NCBI GenBank assembly: GCA_947561715.1
Contig: OX387202.1
Span: 9,375,001 to 9,439,000, forward strand
From: Ascidia mentula
Lineage: Eukaryota; Chordata; Ascidiacea; Phlebobranchia; Ascidiidae
Direction of reading: 5' to 3'
DNA: 64,000 nt
In this document: piece by piece, positions 45,701 through 59,009 of the stretch
How the letters are laid out: each line of letters opens with the position of its first letter
Numbering within the stretch: the first letter of the stretch is position 1
Notes under the pieces: generated by a model
Database searches by the model: none
Told to the model about the DNA's origin: nothing
The model's input: only the letters and a program-made list of their open reading frames with translations
Program-made: the position numbers and the translations under genes

Positions 45701-48700
45701 TGTCATCTTTACTTGTCGCCAATCCAAGTGCTTGCTCAGCTAGAGGTCTGCAAACAAACAAATTCTTTGATGACCTAACCACTTTTTCGAGATCTAAAAA
45801 GTTGCTGTGATATTTCCATCCAATAACGCAACATTCCTAATATAATGTGAAACTCAATTCAAAATTATATCTCATATCTTTTACAATTAGTTATTAATTT
45901 GTCAACTTTTGGTGTTTAGGAACACTTATAACGGATATACTAGAGACTAAACAGACATGTTTTTTTTAGTTAAAAGTTTTGGCAAAATCTTATGTCATCA
46001 ACAGTTTCGTGTTTAACCACAATTTCACCTGAACTCAGCGAAATCAAATGTCCTCGCTCTTCCCTTGTTCCTGCGATCTCTGATCCTCTCTCTCCTCCTC
46101 TGGGATCTCTCAGTGATGTTTGCATCATCATCCAATACTTTCTTCTCAGAAGTCTACCAGAGTTTTAAAATTTTGTTTTAAAAATAGTTTTTCAATTTAA
46201 ATTCACAGAAAGTAGTTTTTTCTGGGTTTGTGTGAATTTGGAAATTGGGAGGGCGTTTTCACCAGCTAACAAAAGATAATTTTTTTAATACATTCTTCCT
46301 AAAATAAAGCAATAGAAAAATAAGATTAAAAAAGCTGTCTTGAAAGAAACGTAACAAAAGGTTTTGTCTGTTATGTGCAAAGTCATTTATTATGCAATGA
46401 CATAAAGTAATGAATTACACAGACAACCAGAGCACGTTGTCAGTGTCAAAAAGCCGAAATTCCATATTAACTGGAGTACTTCCTAAGGTGTAAGACCCTT
46501 TTATAAAAACACTAAAATAAGAAATTGAAACACATGGATTTTTTAGTTGATCATTTATGCAATAATACATTATTGCATGAGAACAGGTTTAACAAATACA
46601 AGACATGTAAACAGTACTAAACACAATTACTGAATTTAAACCGAACCAAAAGGGCCACAACAGACAAGTATACAAGCATTTACACTCCATTAGGCAGAAC
46701 ATTTGATTGATTGCAAGATGTGCAAGCACAAGTAATACCACACAACATCTGCACTGGGGCTTAAAATGGATCTTACCTCATCCTTTTGGGTGATATTGAC
46801 GTCCTTCGCTTGTGCTTTGGAGGTTGAATCGGGATTCATTTCTTCATCTGTGGACTGGGCTGACGTTGTAATGGCACGGACCCAATTGTTTCTAATGCCT
46901 TGAGTCATGGCAGCAAACATATAGACACTGCTTTCAATCTGAAAATAAGAAATTTACTAGAAAAACTAAAGAAATTGAAAACAGTAAATTTTTAAACAAA
47001 TCTTTTCATAATAAAAAAAAATTACTTGATATTGATATGGTGGTTTTCACTACAAAAAATGTTTAAAAGAGGATTTTTTAATCAACAACAGATTGGAAGT
47101 TGACCATAATGTCATACAATAATGTGCTACAAGCACAAACTTGTTAAATTTACGACAATAAAAAGTACTAATTCAATTCTGGTTATTTTAACACTTAGCA
47201 CACATACTTACTTTAATTTGAAACCCATAGTTACGTTGCACGTCAACTTCAGTGACATTTACAAATCCATTTAACTCAACAACACCTTGAAGTTGGGACA
47301 ACTGCAAATACAATGCAGATTATAATCAATTATACACACGTCTGTAACTAGAGCTGCCAGTATCAGAATTACAGTTATGGTATGGACTGAATGCAAAGGC
47401 AAAATACGAGTGATTCACACAGGAAATAAGTTGCCTGTTAGGTTTAAACAAGGTCAAAATTTATTGCTTAGTTTGTTATTTTGGCAATCAAAAAAAACTT
47501 TGTTTCTGTTTGGCAGTTTTAAATGGAAGCAAAAACTTTTTTGCGAAACATGTTCCACAAAATAAGTAGTTACATCAAAAGTATCCCATGACCAATTATA
47601 CTGCTGAAGATTATATTTTGTTATTCATGCAATATTGCCATATAATCAGTAAAGATATTAATAAACTTTATACAAAAAATTCAAACATATTTTGGGTATT
47701 ATTTGAGACAGAAAATGATAAATAGTTGTCGTACCTCTTCTGAAGATGAATCAGTGAAATATTTGAGGAGTTTACTTCCCAAAACAAACCAATATTTACT
47801 CCACGACTTAGTGTCAGGATTCTGCATCGTCAACCAGCCTTTCTTCACATTGAACAATTCAGGCTAAAAAAAACAAGAACAATTTATAATTAGAATGTTT
47901 TGTTATTAATTGCAAGGGATGGTGAGAATGTTGGCTAATGACATAGGTATGTGAATATAATGAAGTCCTGCACATTTTCCTGTGAAACTAGTTTACTTGA
48001 CCTGATATTAAAGTATATACAGCCTATACACACCTGACATTGGAAAATGTTGAAGACAGACATATAAATGTGATATTATTCAAGCCAACTTGAGCTTATC
48101 CTTATACTTTAAGATTGTACCAAATAGCATATGAAAAAGTACTGTTATTTTCCTTGCTGCACAACAAGTTAAAGTTCACTATTTGCACCCATTTGGCATT
48201 TAGCCAAAACCACTTAAAAGTCTGAGTGTTGCTAATTGTTATGCAACAGCAACATGCAGAGTGGCAAATTGGTACAAACAATATTAATAATTTCAACATG
48301 GGGGGTTACAAATACCACAGTGGATTTAATGCCGCTTGCAATGTTAATTGGGTCCAGAGCAGCTATATTAAGAACTTTATTGTATCAGGGTCATACAAGT
48401 TCATAAAATATGGGATTTGGACATAAACCAGGATTATGCAAATTGTACAACAGCACTCTGAGCAACCATTAAACTGCAGGAAAGATTTATTGGAACTTAA
48501 AACAATAAACATCTTAACCATGAGCAAGAAACTGAGGCGGTCGCTGCTTGAAAAGTACTAGACGCCAGTGAAGTACCACTTGGACGCGCGAACTGAGCCT
48601 CATGATAATTGAACAGAGCTTTTCACTTGCTCTATTCTGAGCAGTTTCTTGCACCAAGCTAAGCTCTTGATGGTGACCCAGTTTGTGTTAGAATGAAATT

Positions 48701-51700
48701 AACTGCTAGTGTGGTTTTTAGTAGGTTGTGCAAATTGAAGTTTTTTTCATATTTCACTTAAATGTTGGACTGTGCACATTTTCTCTAAAATTTTCCTCAT
48801 TACAATTATAAACATATACTTTTGTGTAATAAAACTTACAGGAAAAATAAAGTTTCCTATATTATGCCATAGGATGATCTTTTTTAAAAGTAAGTGCTTT
48901 GTATGTGTGTGTTATTTCTATTTAGACATTGAAGCAAAATGCACAAAAAATTGCTTTTCAGTTTAATTGTAATTAAAAATGAGGGATAATATTATGCCAA
49001 TATGTTTATACATGTATAAAATTAATGAGACTAAATAGCTCCCTAAAATCAATACCAACCATAAATATGAATGGCAATAGATCCTACAGTTGGAATATGG
49101 ACCAGCATCATACAAACATAATGATAGTAATGAAGATTATAACAATAGGGTGTTAACTACAATTGATGAAACCAACAAAAAATATATTTTTAATCAAATT
49201 TGATATCATGCTTCTTACCGACAACGTGATGGAGTCATAAGATCTTCTATCGAGTGACTTAGCTCGTCGAAGAGCTGCTCCACTCATTTTACTTGGATGT
49301 TCAGACTGAGTGCCCTGAACATCAATACAATTGTTAAAATGAAGTTACTTTGAGTTAGAAAGACAATCTTGCATCAAAATGTAGAGTTTTTCTGCTAAAA
49401 GGCAAATATCTAAAAAGTGGTTGCCACTATTTATTTTATATTTTATACACGATATTTCCGTGCTTCTTTAAATTCAGCATATTTTCTATAATAATTTATG
49501 TTTGGGACAAAATTCAATGAGTTAACATACAATAGAAGGTAAAAAAAACAACAACCAGAAATATGTGAAAGAAAATTTATCATAAATTATCCCCAATTTT
49601 CTGGAAGAACAAAATATAATTTTTTTATCAACCTGTTTTTTGTCGGTTGATCTTCGAGTTATTGCCCTTCCTCTTCTTTCCGCATCACGAGGAGTGGGAA
49701 CAGGAGTGATCGAGGATGAATTGCTGAGATCTGCAGGATCAGGTTCATCTGCTGCTGGTTCATTATTCTCCTTGTTATTTTGATCAGCCTAAATGTCATG
49801 AGTTACATTGTGGGGGTGATATGTTATATTTTATCAATAAGTAAGATTTTTTATATCTCATTATAAACTTACTCCTGACAACAATGATGTAGAACAACAT
49901 TTCTGATATAAAGAATTATGTATATATAAAGAGAGAATTACATTTACAATAAATGCATTCCCTTGAAACGCTGATAATCACAATAAATTAAGTTTAGAGT
50001 TGTTTTAACACAACACAACAACATCAAAATGGTTTAAACACCAAATTAGAAATCATATCAAAACAAAAATTATAACTTTTTGCAAACAAAATATCTGCAA
50101 ATTATAGCTCATGCAAACATAAAAATATTTGATTGATTTTGAACAAAACCACACAAAAATTTACATAAAATTGTTTTGTTGTGTGCAACTTAAGGTAAAG
50201 AGTGTTTGTGAAACAAAGATAACATGAAATTTGTGAGAAGTTTACAACTACATGACATCTAAGCAAGCATGTCACTAAGTGCCGAGGAAACGAGAAACAA
50301 ACGGTGACAATTTTACCTGCATGACCTCAAACTGTTCAATAACACGTGAACGGCGACGCTCGCGACCAAAAATTCTATCTATTTCCTCTCGACCAGGACT
50401 TCGGGCTCTCGACCTTCGTTCCATTTCCTTGTTTATTGGTTTCAGGTTTGGGGATTTTGGAGCAGGGATGAGGGAAAATGTGAGAGGACGAAGAAAAACA
50501 AAATTGGAAACATGCTGAGTTTTTACAAAAACCGAAAACATGAATGTTGTAAAATAAGATGTTACATGATGAGAGTTGCAACAAAAAATGTGATATTTTA
50601 ATTGGTATGAAGTAAACATGTGTTTTGTATTTTTTAATTTGATATTAAAACGTAACATTCATTTTCATCCAGTTTGAAATTTTTGAGTTATCGTGAATCA
50701 ACAAAAAAGTGTTTATTGTTTTCGTGTACAACAAATATTGTTTTCATTAGTTGAAGGCAAACCAAAAAAACGGCAAAAATGTCATAAAATTTGGGAGTGA
50801 ACACAGTTAAGAAAGGCAACACAGCACACAAGATACAAGCCATTAATTCCAGCAAGTCAGTTATTATGTGCAGTGTGCATGTTAAATTGGGTCAAATGAA
50901 GATTAGGCAAAAGGTGGCCAGTGCCCAATGGGTGTTAGCAGTTGATAAGTGGATTATTGTTTGTGACCATGGGCATATTACAAATGACCACGAATACAGG
51001 GTTGTTGATGTTTCATTATGGGGAAAAATGACAAAGTTTGAAACATGTCAGTTATTTTCATGTTTCAGGGGGCAAAAGTTCAAAAAACAGAGTTATCTTT
51101 CACTTATTTATCCACAGTTAATTTGCTTTAGTCATGTTTTTGTTTAGATTCCCCCAAAAAAATATTGTTATCTTCCTAAATAACCAAAAGAATTTAAATC
51201 TTTTCAATTCAATAAAGTGTGAAATAGATGTTTATAGCTAACATCTTCTAAAAGGCCATAATTGGAGAATACACTACTAAGAAAAATCCTAAATACAAAT
51301 ACCAACATATTTGTGTGGCATGCATAATCAATGTTGCAATTCCAATTAAAATATCAGCAAATTTTAATTGCACCTCTACTCTATTCAACACATTCACGCA
51401 GATGTTCAAGCTATTCCAAGAAAATCTCTGATGTCATGCAAACAACTTGCTACAGCCCTTAGCACTTACTTTTTTCTGTTCTTTGTAGTGCTTACTGGAG
51501 ATTCTCTTGGCTTTTGGAACATCGGCCAAATTATGATAATCTTTGAAGTGTTTTTTCTTGCCACTGCAACAAAATAATTATGTTACAGAAATAAGTTGGA
51601 AAATTTTACGATACTATTGTGGTGTTTTGTTATTAAAAACAGGTAATATTGTTTGAAGTGATTAATTCACCACAAAACCATGTTTATCTTGATTAGAGAA

Positions 51701-54700
51701 TTGCAATCTATAGTCTTAGCTCAACAAGCAATACAAGTCAAAAATAATCTAGTTTAACCTTTAAAAGTCTTTTAATGCCTTGCCCAATTATCATGTCAAA
51801 GCACCAGTATAAAACTAACTTGCAGTTACACAAGGGCATCGTTTCAATTGGAGAGAGGTTGAATTCCCAGAATATTTCGGATTCAAACCAAATAAAATAT
51901 TATAATCCCACTTTACCTATTCTGTGTTTGACTTCCATCAGTGCTTTCACAATAACTGTGGTTGCTGTTTGTTGAATCCAGAGAACTAGTGGAGATGCTG
52001 ATGTTTCTCTGTAGTCTGTTGCCAGGCAACTGAACTGGTGCAATGTCAGATTTTGGTTTCCTGCAAAATATATTTCAATCAATTACTTTCAGTAAGGAAT
52101 TGTAAAATTAAGAATTGCTTACAATAATGATTGTAATAACTTAGGTTAGAATAAATTAGTGGAAGCAAACATTTTAACAACAAATCAAACCTACAAAAAA
52201 ATCTTACTATTCTGAGTGGTGTATAATGTGCTGCTGTATAGCTATTTAAAATGTTAAATAATGGTTATGTGTTTATATTTATAATTAGATTGGTATATGA
52301 CATAATGCAAATAAAGCACACTATACACCACTGAAGGTCAAACAGTAAATACCAAAACATGTTCCATACAGTGCACGTGCAGCCTTTGCGACCATAATGT
52401 CTCATGGCATTTGTATGTTTGCAATTATGTAATACATACCATGCAGCGAATCAGCCAAATAATCTGAAGGGTAATTTCATACTGTTGAGTTTGTATTTAT
52501 ACAAGTCATCATAATAAACCTTTGGTCCCTTCAAAAATCATTTGAAATCATTTTGTACAAGAAATTGTTTTTTAAGGACTAGCAAAAAATGTTTCAGTCA
52601 AACTTGATAATATGAAGTAAGGCTTTGAAATAAAGCTATGGTTTCCTTTAAACAGTTATAAAGGGTTCCTTGAACAATAAAGTTGTCACTGGTTTAAAGA
52701 CACATTATGTTGTGTTGTGGTACACAAAAAAATGTTTTAAAATTTTTTACATTGAACTGGAGTCATTGTCGCTGGGTGTAGACTTGTGATCGATTGTAAA
52801 ATAAGAAGCATCCAACTTGTTTGCTGTCTCATCTGAGTGAAGCTGAAAAACGAGTAAACAAATAAATCATTACGTCCAGCGTGCTTCAGGAGAAACTCGA
52901 AAAAGGGAGAATCTCGACAAACAATTTGTCTTTTTACATCAAACACAGGCTGAAATCATGACAGGCACGTGTATCATTCGTGGAAAGAATATTATCCTGC
53001 ATGCTCTCTTGAGTACTTTGTTTACAGACAAACATGTTGACTTTAAGGTGTGTTTATCAAGAACAAACAAATTTCTACCACTGGTAAAGAGATTTCTGTG
53101 ACAAACTAGATTTCACAAGATTTTTTTAAACTTATCTGTATGCAAACTGTGTTTACTCAAATAAAAATTTTCCACTTTTAAGGAATACACTTTGTACTAT
53201 GCAAAGAATGTTGTTGTATTTGTTATGTTAAATACTTTACAAAGTAATGTAGTTGGTGGAAAAAGTATTAAAAAGAGACACATAAAATGTACAAAAAGTA
53301 ATTGTCTTGTGAACATTAATGTTGATTAATGTTTCAAAGCGAATGCTTTACTGTCAAACATGAGCCTATCTAAACCAACACAATCACACACCTCAGGGGC
53401 CCTTGTGTGGTCTTGTACAGGTTTAAAATCTTTTTCATGTTTCCGGTATGGCTTGTTCGAGTGAGGAGTAGGTGATTTTATCTGGTGTGACATAAATCCA
53501 CCACGCTCAGATGATGGGCTCTTGATTCCGGAACTAACAGACGAGGATGTGGAGCTGTTTCTTGAACGGGATAATCTCGGGCTTTCCAGTGGATAGTTCT
53601 TGGGTTGGGGTTCCTCAGTCTGCATTTCACACAACCTATGTTAATTTCCACTCCCTTCCAGTTAACTTTATATGTTTATGTTGGAAAATAAACTTCACAA
53701 TGGAAAGTATTTAATGAGCAGTTGATCACATCTATGAATGACAAAACTTCATGAAATGTACGTCACAAATTACAATTGAGTGCAACCAGCAAGTAAAGTA
53801 GCATAGTCAGTTTATGCATTTTACTCATTGTTTACCATTATTTTGGGATGTCTTGTTATGTGTTAGCATAAAAACTTCTAGGTTGTTCACTATTATAAAT
53901 ATGTAGCCTAATATTTATTTCTTTGGGTTAATAGTCTTCCATTAGCAGATTAGTGTCATTGGATCACAAACAGTAGTTTAAAGAAATTAATTAAACATAT
54001 TTGCAATCCACACTCAGTAAGTATGGTACATATATACCCTATAAACAGAAACAAAATAAATAAAATGAAACAACAAGCAATCATGCAACCTTAAACCAGA
54101 TATAAACTAAACTTTGTCTGTACAAGGGGACGTTATTTCTTTTTACAAGTTTAAAAGAAAGCATGGTTCCCAATAAGAATAAACTACCACCAAGTATGTC
54201 ACAAAAATATGCATTAACACACCTTTGAAAGGGGCGAACTGGTGTAAGCATTTTTTGTGCCAGTCGAGTGACTTTTTGTTTTACCAAGTGGAGTATTTGG
54301 AGCGGAGAAGCTTGTGGTGACAGGTTTGTTGTTCTACAAATGAAAGCAAGGAAAGCATGCACATATGAGTTGAAACGTAGAGTTCATGATTGATTACATG
54401 TGAAAAAATCAGAGAAAAAGCTGTGATTTTTAAGTGTTGCCAGAAGTGAATATCTTTGTATTCAACAACTTGTAGGCACCACCTACACATGCAAAATATA
54501 AAAACTCAACCAAAGAAGCGTAATTTCAAATAATTAATTAAAAAACAAAAATCTTCTTTGCAAAGTTAATTTACAAACAAATATATCTAAGGATAAAACC
54601 TGCAAAATGTATTAGGTGTGTAATTATGTTAAATATCATGAACTGCACAAATAAATGTATAGATAGTTGCTTGGGCATTTAAGTGCAAATGTTAAGGACA

Positions 54701-57637
54701 AGGTAACAGTTGAGGTAATGTAACATGGCCTTGCAGGTGACTGCAGAAAATGAACACCCAGGCACATCTGGTGGGTGGCATTATGAATGGTGTTATAAGA
54801 AAACATTATGAAGCTTTAGTATATTAAGGAAGTAATTAAATGCAACGATCTTCCTAAGTATCTATTCATGGGTGTGTGTTTCACATAATATACGTTTAAC
54901 TCCCTGAAGATTATTAAATATTTTTGTCTCTCTAACCCACAGGATTATTCTTGTCATAATCATAAACTATGATATATTTGATAACTGATTAACTGGTTAT
55001 AATTATATTTCAACAATCAACGTTACATTTTTGATGGTTGGAGCCTGTTTTTTGTATTTTTGGACCTGGGAGTTTATTGTAACAGCAAATTATGCAGTGC
55101 AATGAGAATACTTTGATGTATTTAAGATGTTTTTCCAAAATGTTAAACCACCCTAAACTACAACATACCATGCCAACCATTATCAACTACACATTTTACA
55201 TCAGCTCCTCAAACATTGGTGCAAAATTAATTTGCCAAAAAGGTGTTTCTAACAAGTTTGACTCAGACTTTATAAGGGAATGTCACACAAGGTGGATTTC
55301 AAGCAACCACAACAGTACACTATACTAATTAGGCCTTTGTTATGTGCCAGTCGTGTTAATTAATGTCACGCCAACTACAACAGGCACCAAGTCAGCTTAC
55401 AAATTCTGTCACGGTCAAATGGACAACAAAAGCCCAGCAAACGCAGAAGCAAAACAAAAGGTTAAATCAGAAAGAAGCATTTATAGTAAATTGGTAGTTG
55501 GTAGACTGATGCAACATTAGCAAAGCATGTGAATATAATGTCATAAGAATACATGGGCTAATTTTTCAAATTAAATTTTTTGCAAATTTATTGGTTGGAA
55601 AAGTAACCTCCTGCTTGACACTGGTTATCATAAAATTGCCAAAAGTGAACTGATGTCTACAAATTTTGAGCTTACATTTATCAACAATGTTTAAATAAAG
55701 TGCTGACATTTGTGTGACATAGTAAAGCAAACAAGGTGGGGAAGGCAAAACAAGCTCTTCACTACATAAACACCAACGAGTGCAGTGTAAGCCACGAACA
55801 ACTTCACCACCTAAAATGGTATTGTGTTGATGCTATAATGATAAGGGGGCTCAGGTAATGAGATGCCGCCATTAGCTGTTAAAGTCTTAGTGAAAATTCA
55901 TATTTGGATATAAGTGGTGTGTGGTCACAATGCCGTGCAGACTAACATTGTTGAGGTTCTGCATTTTTTATGTTCTAAAAGATAGATTTGCATTACCAAT
56001 GAATTATTTTTGGCAACATTACATGGACATTTATGCTTGTTTAATCAATGATACTTTTACTATTTAATGCAAAATAATTGCCAGGTTTGTAATCGGTTGC
56101 ACATAAAAAAGCATTGCATTGCATTCCCTCCTCGCATGATGAAATACATCACTGACCACACATGTGCATGTAACATAACTACTAGACAAGTTAAATAAAT
56201 GCCCCAGGGGCATGATTGTGTCACTCAAACTAGAAATACCTCATAACAAAACATGTCATTTCCTTAAGCAATTATGTACAGTTGCACCTGAAGGAAAAAT
56301 GGGAACATGCAAACTTGCATTAAGATAAACTAACCTGTTGTGCACTGGGTGGCATGCTTTTCCGCTTGCGTTTCTTTATTCGCATTTCCTCCTTAATTGT
56401 TTCGGGATAGACAAGAAGTGTATCATGCCACCTGAATATATAATAGAATAAAAATGTTGTACAAGACCCATATTTTAAGATTTTTACTATTTCTGACACA
56501 ACAAATTTAAAGGTTAATTTATTTTGTATTTGAAAAGTTTTGCCAAATTGTCAACCTCAAACAAAGCATCACTTAACCTATTTTAATTGCTGCACTACAA
56601 GTTTAATATAAAAATAACAAAGTAACTGGATATACACATATTAACACACCACACTTACCCCATTATATCCTCTTTATTTTCACCCCGCATGAAATAGCGC
56701 TCCGAATCTTGCATGAAAATACACATGGAGTGTTTCTGATTGGTAAGGGGATCAGCATACTTCACATCTGTGCTCAGATTCATGTCAATTGTACCTTGTG
56801 CTACTGTAGTTGGCTGCAAAAAGAGACATTCAAAAATTATTTAGAAAACAATTGATGGGAAACTGCATAATATATAATTAAGATGTCAAAAGACTAAAAA
56901 GATTTAAAAAAGAGCAATATGACCATGTGGGTATGGATTGCAAATGAAAAAAAATGAAATGTACAATGTCTTCTACTACTTACAAGGCCTGATATCACAC
57001 TGAAGTTTAAAGGTCTAGGGCATAACACCATGGAACGATTTGCTTCCTTTACAATTTTTTAGATAAATACATCTGTTCACATAAATCTTGTTGCTTCAAA
57101 AGACATAATATATACCACTTACATTGTCATCAAGTGCATATCGAAGAGCTCCATGTTCAAATAAGACAAACCAGCGACGTTGCCATTTCTTAACAAACAA
57201 CAAAGACTAGTCAATTTTGTTGCTATTTGCAGAAATAAGTTTTTACATCAGCAACTCAATGCAATAGAACCAAACCAAATATTATATACACTACAATTAG
57301 GATTTGTATTTAGGACAGCATTTGGTTTGTACAAAATATTAAACAGCTATTCACAAATTGGAACAATATGTGGTCCTTTTACATCACTAGTAGTTTACAA
57401 CACTTCAATATAAAATTATAAATTATGCCGACTCACTCTGTTTTTGTGCATGGGGTTGGTGAAATCAGTCCCAATTGGGGCAAGCAGCAACCATCCACAA
57501 TACACAGGTTTTGCCTTACTTAAATCCTTGTCCGACTGCAAATGGGTCTCTCTGGGCCGAAAGCAGTTTTGGCACTTGTTCTTGTTGAAAATGTTTGGTG
57601 CAAAGTTTTTACACGGGTTGTCCTTCAAACCTTGCAT
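30967..57637 (-). CDS. MPRIP: Myosin phosphatase Rho-interacting protein (MPRIP), long form, 51 coding exons
   Basis: Scaffold that binds F-actin, RhoA and the myosin phosphatase targeting subunit in vertebrates. Assembled exons (high to low): 57637-57437, 57188-57123, 56813-56659, 56431-56335, 54333-54223, 53619-53392, 52842-52751, 52060-51917, 51563-51470, 50427-50317, 49788-49633, 49314-49219, 47863-47735, 47301-47212, 46938-46777, 46153-46029, 45747-45663, 45428-45312, 45097-44936, 44449-44375, 44025-43912, 43716-43538, 43295-43157, 42614-42460, 42295-42218, 42031-41893, 41423-41325, 41038-40943, 40692-40585, 40377-40243, 39740-39625, 39256-38779, 38353-37982, 37748-37548, 37299-37112, 36939-36850, 36602-36449, 36371-36234, 35838-35714, 35339-35219, 35097-34962, 34860-34673, 34465-34373, 34215-34081, 33775-33650, 33420-33304, 32610-32503, 32037-31891, 31669-31589, 31427-31341, 31170-30967. 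They total 7143 bases, in frame throughout, 2380 residues. All introns are GT-AG except one GC-AG (donor at 42217). Family-typical vertebrate short forms are about 1000 residues, so the central coiled coil is greatly extended here. Confidence 0.9.
34081..44449 (-). CDS. MPRIP: MPRIP central extension, exons 20-44 (about 1280 residues)
   Basis: Residues about 808-2091, nearly all heptad-like, Glu/Lys/Gln/Leu-rich coiled coil. They are interrupted by a Ser/Pro-rich, non-helical island in exons 32-33 (38779-39256 and 37982-38353; D-T-K-S-S-S-A-E-T-P-P-D-S-P and R-R-S-Q-S-S-P-S-L-P). Exons 34-36 are less charged. From memory the short vertebrate isoform has no counterpart to this block between the post-PH region and the C-terminal coiled coil. 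A long vertebrate isoform may have one. Phases across every junction agree, which argues against two separate genes. Confidence 0.75.
42779..42832 (+). repeat. Dispersed repeat copy in an MPRIP intron
   Basis: GAGCTGCAGACAGGGTGTAT followed by ACACGCACTGTTTCGACCTG is the best-preserved copy of the element seen in the transporter introns (20917-22212). Confidence 0.5.
45312..47863 (-). CDS. MPRIP: MPRIP second PH domain and following basic region (exons 13-18)
   Basis: Residues about 518-754. The PH fold is seen in F-N-V-K-K-G-W-L-T, W-S-K-Y-W-F-V-L, V-Q-R-N-Y-G-F-Q-I and the closing helix A-A-M-T-Q-G-I-R-N-N-W-V-R-A-I. Next comes a basic strip, R-R-R-E-R-I-R-D-R-R-N-K-G-R-A-R-T-F-D-F-A-E-F, characteristic of MPRIP. 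These are among the best-conserved blocks and fix the orthology. Confidence 0.9.
52216..52331. repeat. Short inverted-repeat element (MITE-like) in MPRIP intron 7
   Basis: A 17-base arm, GTGGTGTATAATGTGCT (52216-52232), is repeated inverted with one mismatch at 52315-52331, enclosing about 80 AT-rich bases. TGA flanks both ends and may be a 3-bp target duplication. It fits a tiny non-autonomous DNA element. Confidence 0.45.
56335..57637 (-). CDS. MPRIP: MPRIP N-terminus and first PH domain (exons 1-4)
   Basis: The ATG at 57637 opens with D-N-P-C-K-N-F-A-P-N-I-F-N-K-N-K-C-Q-N-C-F, the MPRIP signature, followed by PH domain 1: G-W-L-L-L-A-P, K-W-Q-R-R-W-F-V-L-F-E-H-G-A-L-R-Y, G-T-I-D-M-N and closing H-D-T-L-L-V-Y-P. 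The first PH and actin-binding part localises the protein to actin filaments in vertebrates. The start matches the vertebrate N-terminus within a few residues. Confidence 0.92.
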
Positions 57638-57639
57638 GA

Positions 57640-59000
57640 TGCTTTTAAATTTGCAGCTTGAACAATCGCAACAATTTTCTTTTTCCCAGAATCAATAGAT
57701 TATGCTTTGCTAACTTCCCAGAGATATCATTACCCCTTATTTACAAAACAATTAGCCTACTAACCCTTTACATAGTTATCCTTCAATTTAATGAAAAAAA
57801 AGTAATTTGATGTTAAGAAATTCATGTTTCTTAAAAACAAAACGCTTAAATATAAAATTTAAATAAAAGAAGTCATGTTTTTATGTAAACCTTACAAAAA
57901 CCCCAAACACTATATGCGGTAGACATAATAATTACGTTCCTATTTTTGCAACTCGCCTTCAAAGCACCTTGATTACATGAAAAACCTCAAAACTCCACAA
58001 AAAAAGATTAACTTATACTTATTAAGGTAAAATGAGATTCCACGAACGTCGATGATTTCAATTGCAAACATTAAGCACTGCATCCAAACAAAAAAACAAC
58101 TGACACCGTGCCAATGGCACTTTTTGTGACGTAACAGTGGCAACAAGCGGGACGGTTTTGTCAAAACGCCGGAAACTCGAGAAATGATTTCCTAAAGTTT
58201 GACTCTCCAATTGATCGACACCCTTTCTTAAAATTCTTTTTCTTGTCAAGTGTCGCTTGTTGCTCTCTAGCGCTTGAGGTGTTTACGCTGCAAAACAAAT
58301 AAAAAACAATCATATTTTGTGTGTTCATGCAAAAAAATGGGTACCTAAATAACTTATCAACAACAATTAAAGTTAACAAGGCAAAAGAATTTTTACTTCG
58401 CACCTGAAGAAATCCATTTCATGCAAAATTAATATGTTTTGATGCCCGATATGAACATGAACCGGCACGAGTGAACCGGCGGTTGGAAAGCACTGTCAGT
58501 CTTTGCTGGGCAAGTCGCACGTTGACAACCCCTTATGTAAATGAGAGCAACGCCCTTTCGCTAAAGCTTGGAGAGCAACAAGCGAGCGTGGGACAAGCTT
58601 CTTCCAGCTGCAGATTTTGCACTGGCCACATGAGGCAACAATTACATAAAATACCCACGTTGCTCGCTGTCGTGAACACACAGGTTGTTTTGGGGAAGTG
58701 GAGAGCCTTTCTGAAAAAGGGCCTATGTGATAATGTAAATTCAGTTCATTTTCCTTCACAAAAAATGATGCAAATTTCCTAAAAATGAAAAAAAATGCCA
58801 CGGGCACATGGATTTAAATGAAAATGTGAAACGCCCATAGTTGATAGTTTGCAGCCTTAACAGGTCTAAAGTCTTTCAAACTTGCCGACTTTTGACCGCA
58901 ACGCAAAAGTCTAGTTTTTTTTCGTTTTGTGACGTCATCCGTCATGTAGCAATCTTTACGGTTCAATGATTGCAAAAGACAACTCGAAAGTCGAAACATG
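57640..59000. other. Upstream region of MPRIP, no other gene seen
   Basis: No supported coding frame. It should contain the MPRIP 5' UTR and promoter. No clear TATA box was picked out near the ATG. Confidence 0.4.
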
Positions 59001-59001
59001 T

Positions 59002-59009
59002 GCTGCTGA
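59002..59009. repeat. Target site duplication, left copy
   Basis: GCTGCTGA, identical to 61392-61399, directly abutting the element at 59010. Confidence 0.7.
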
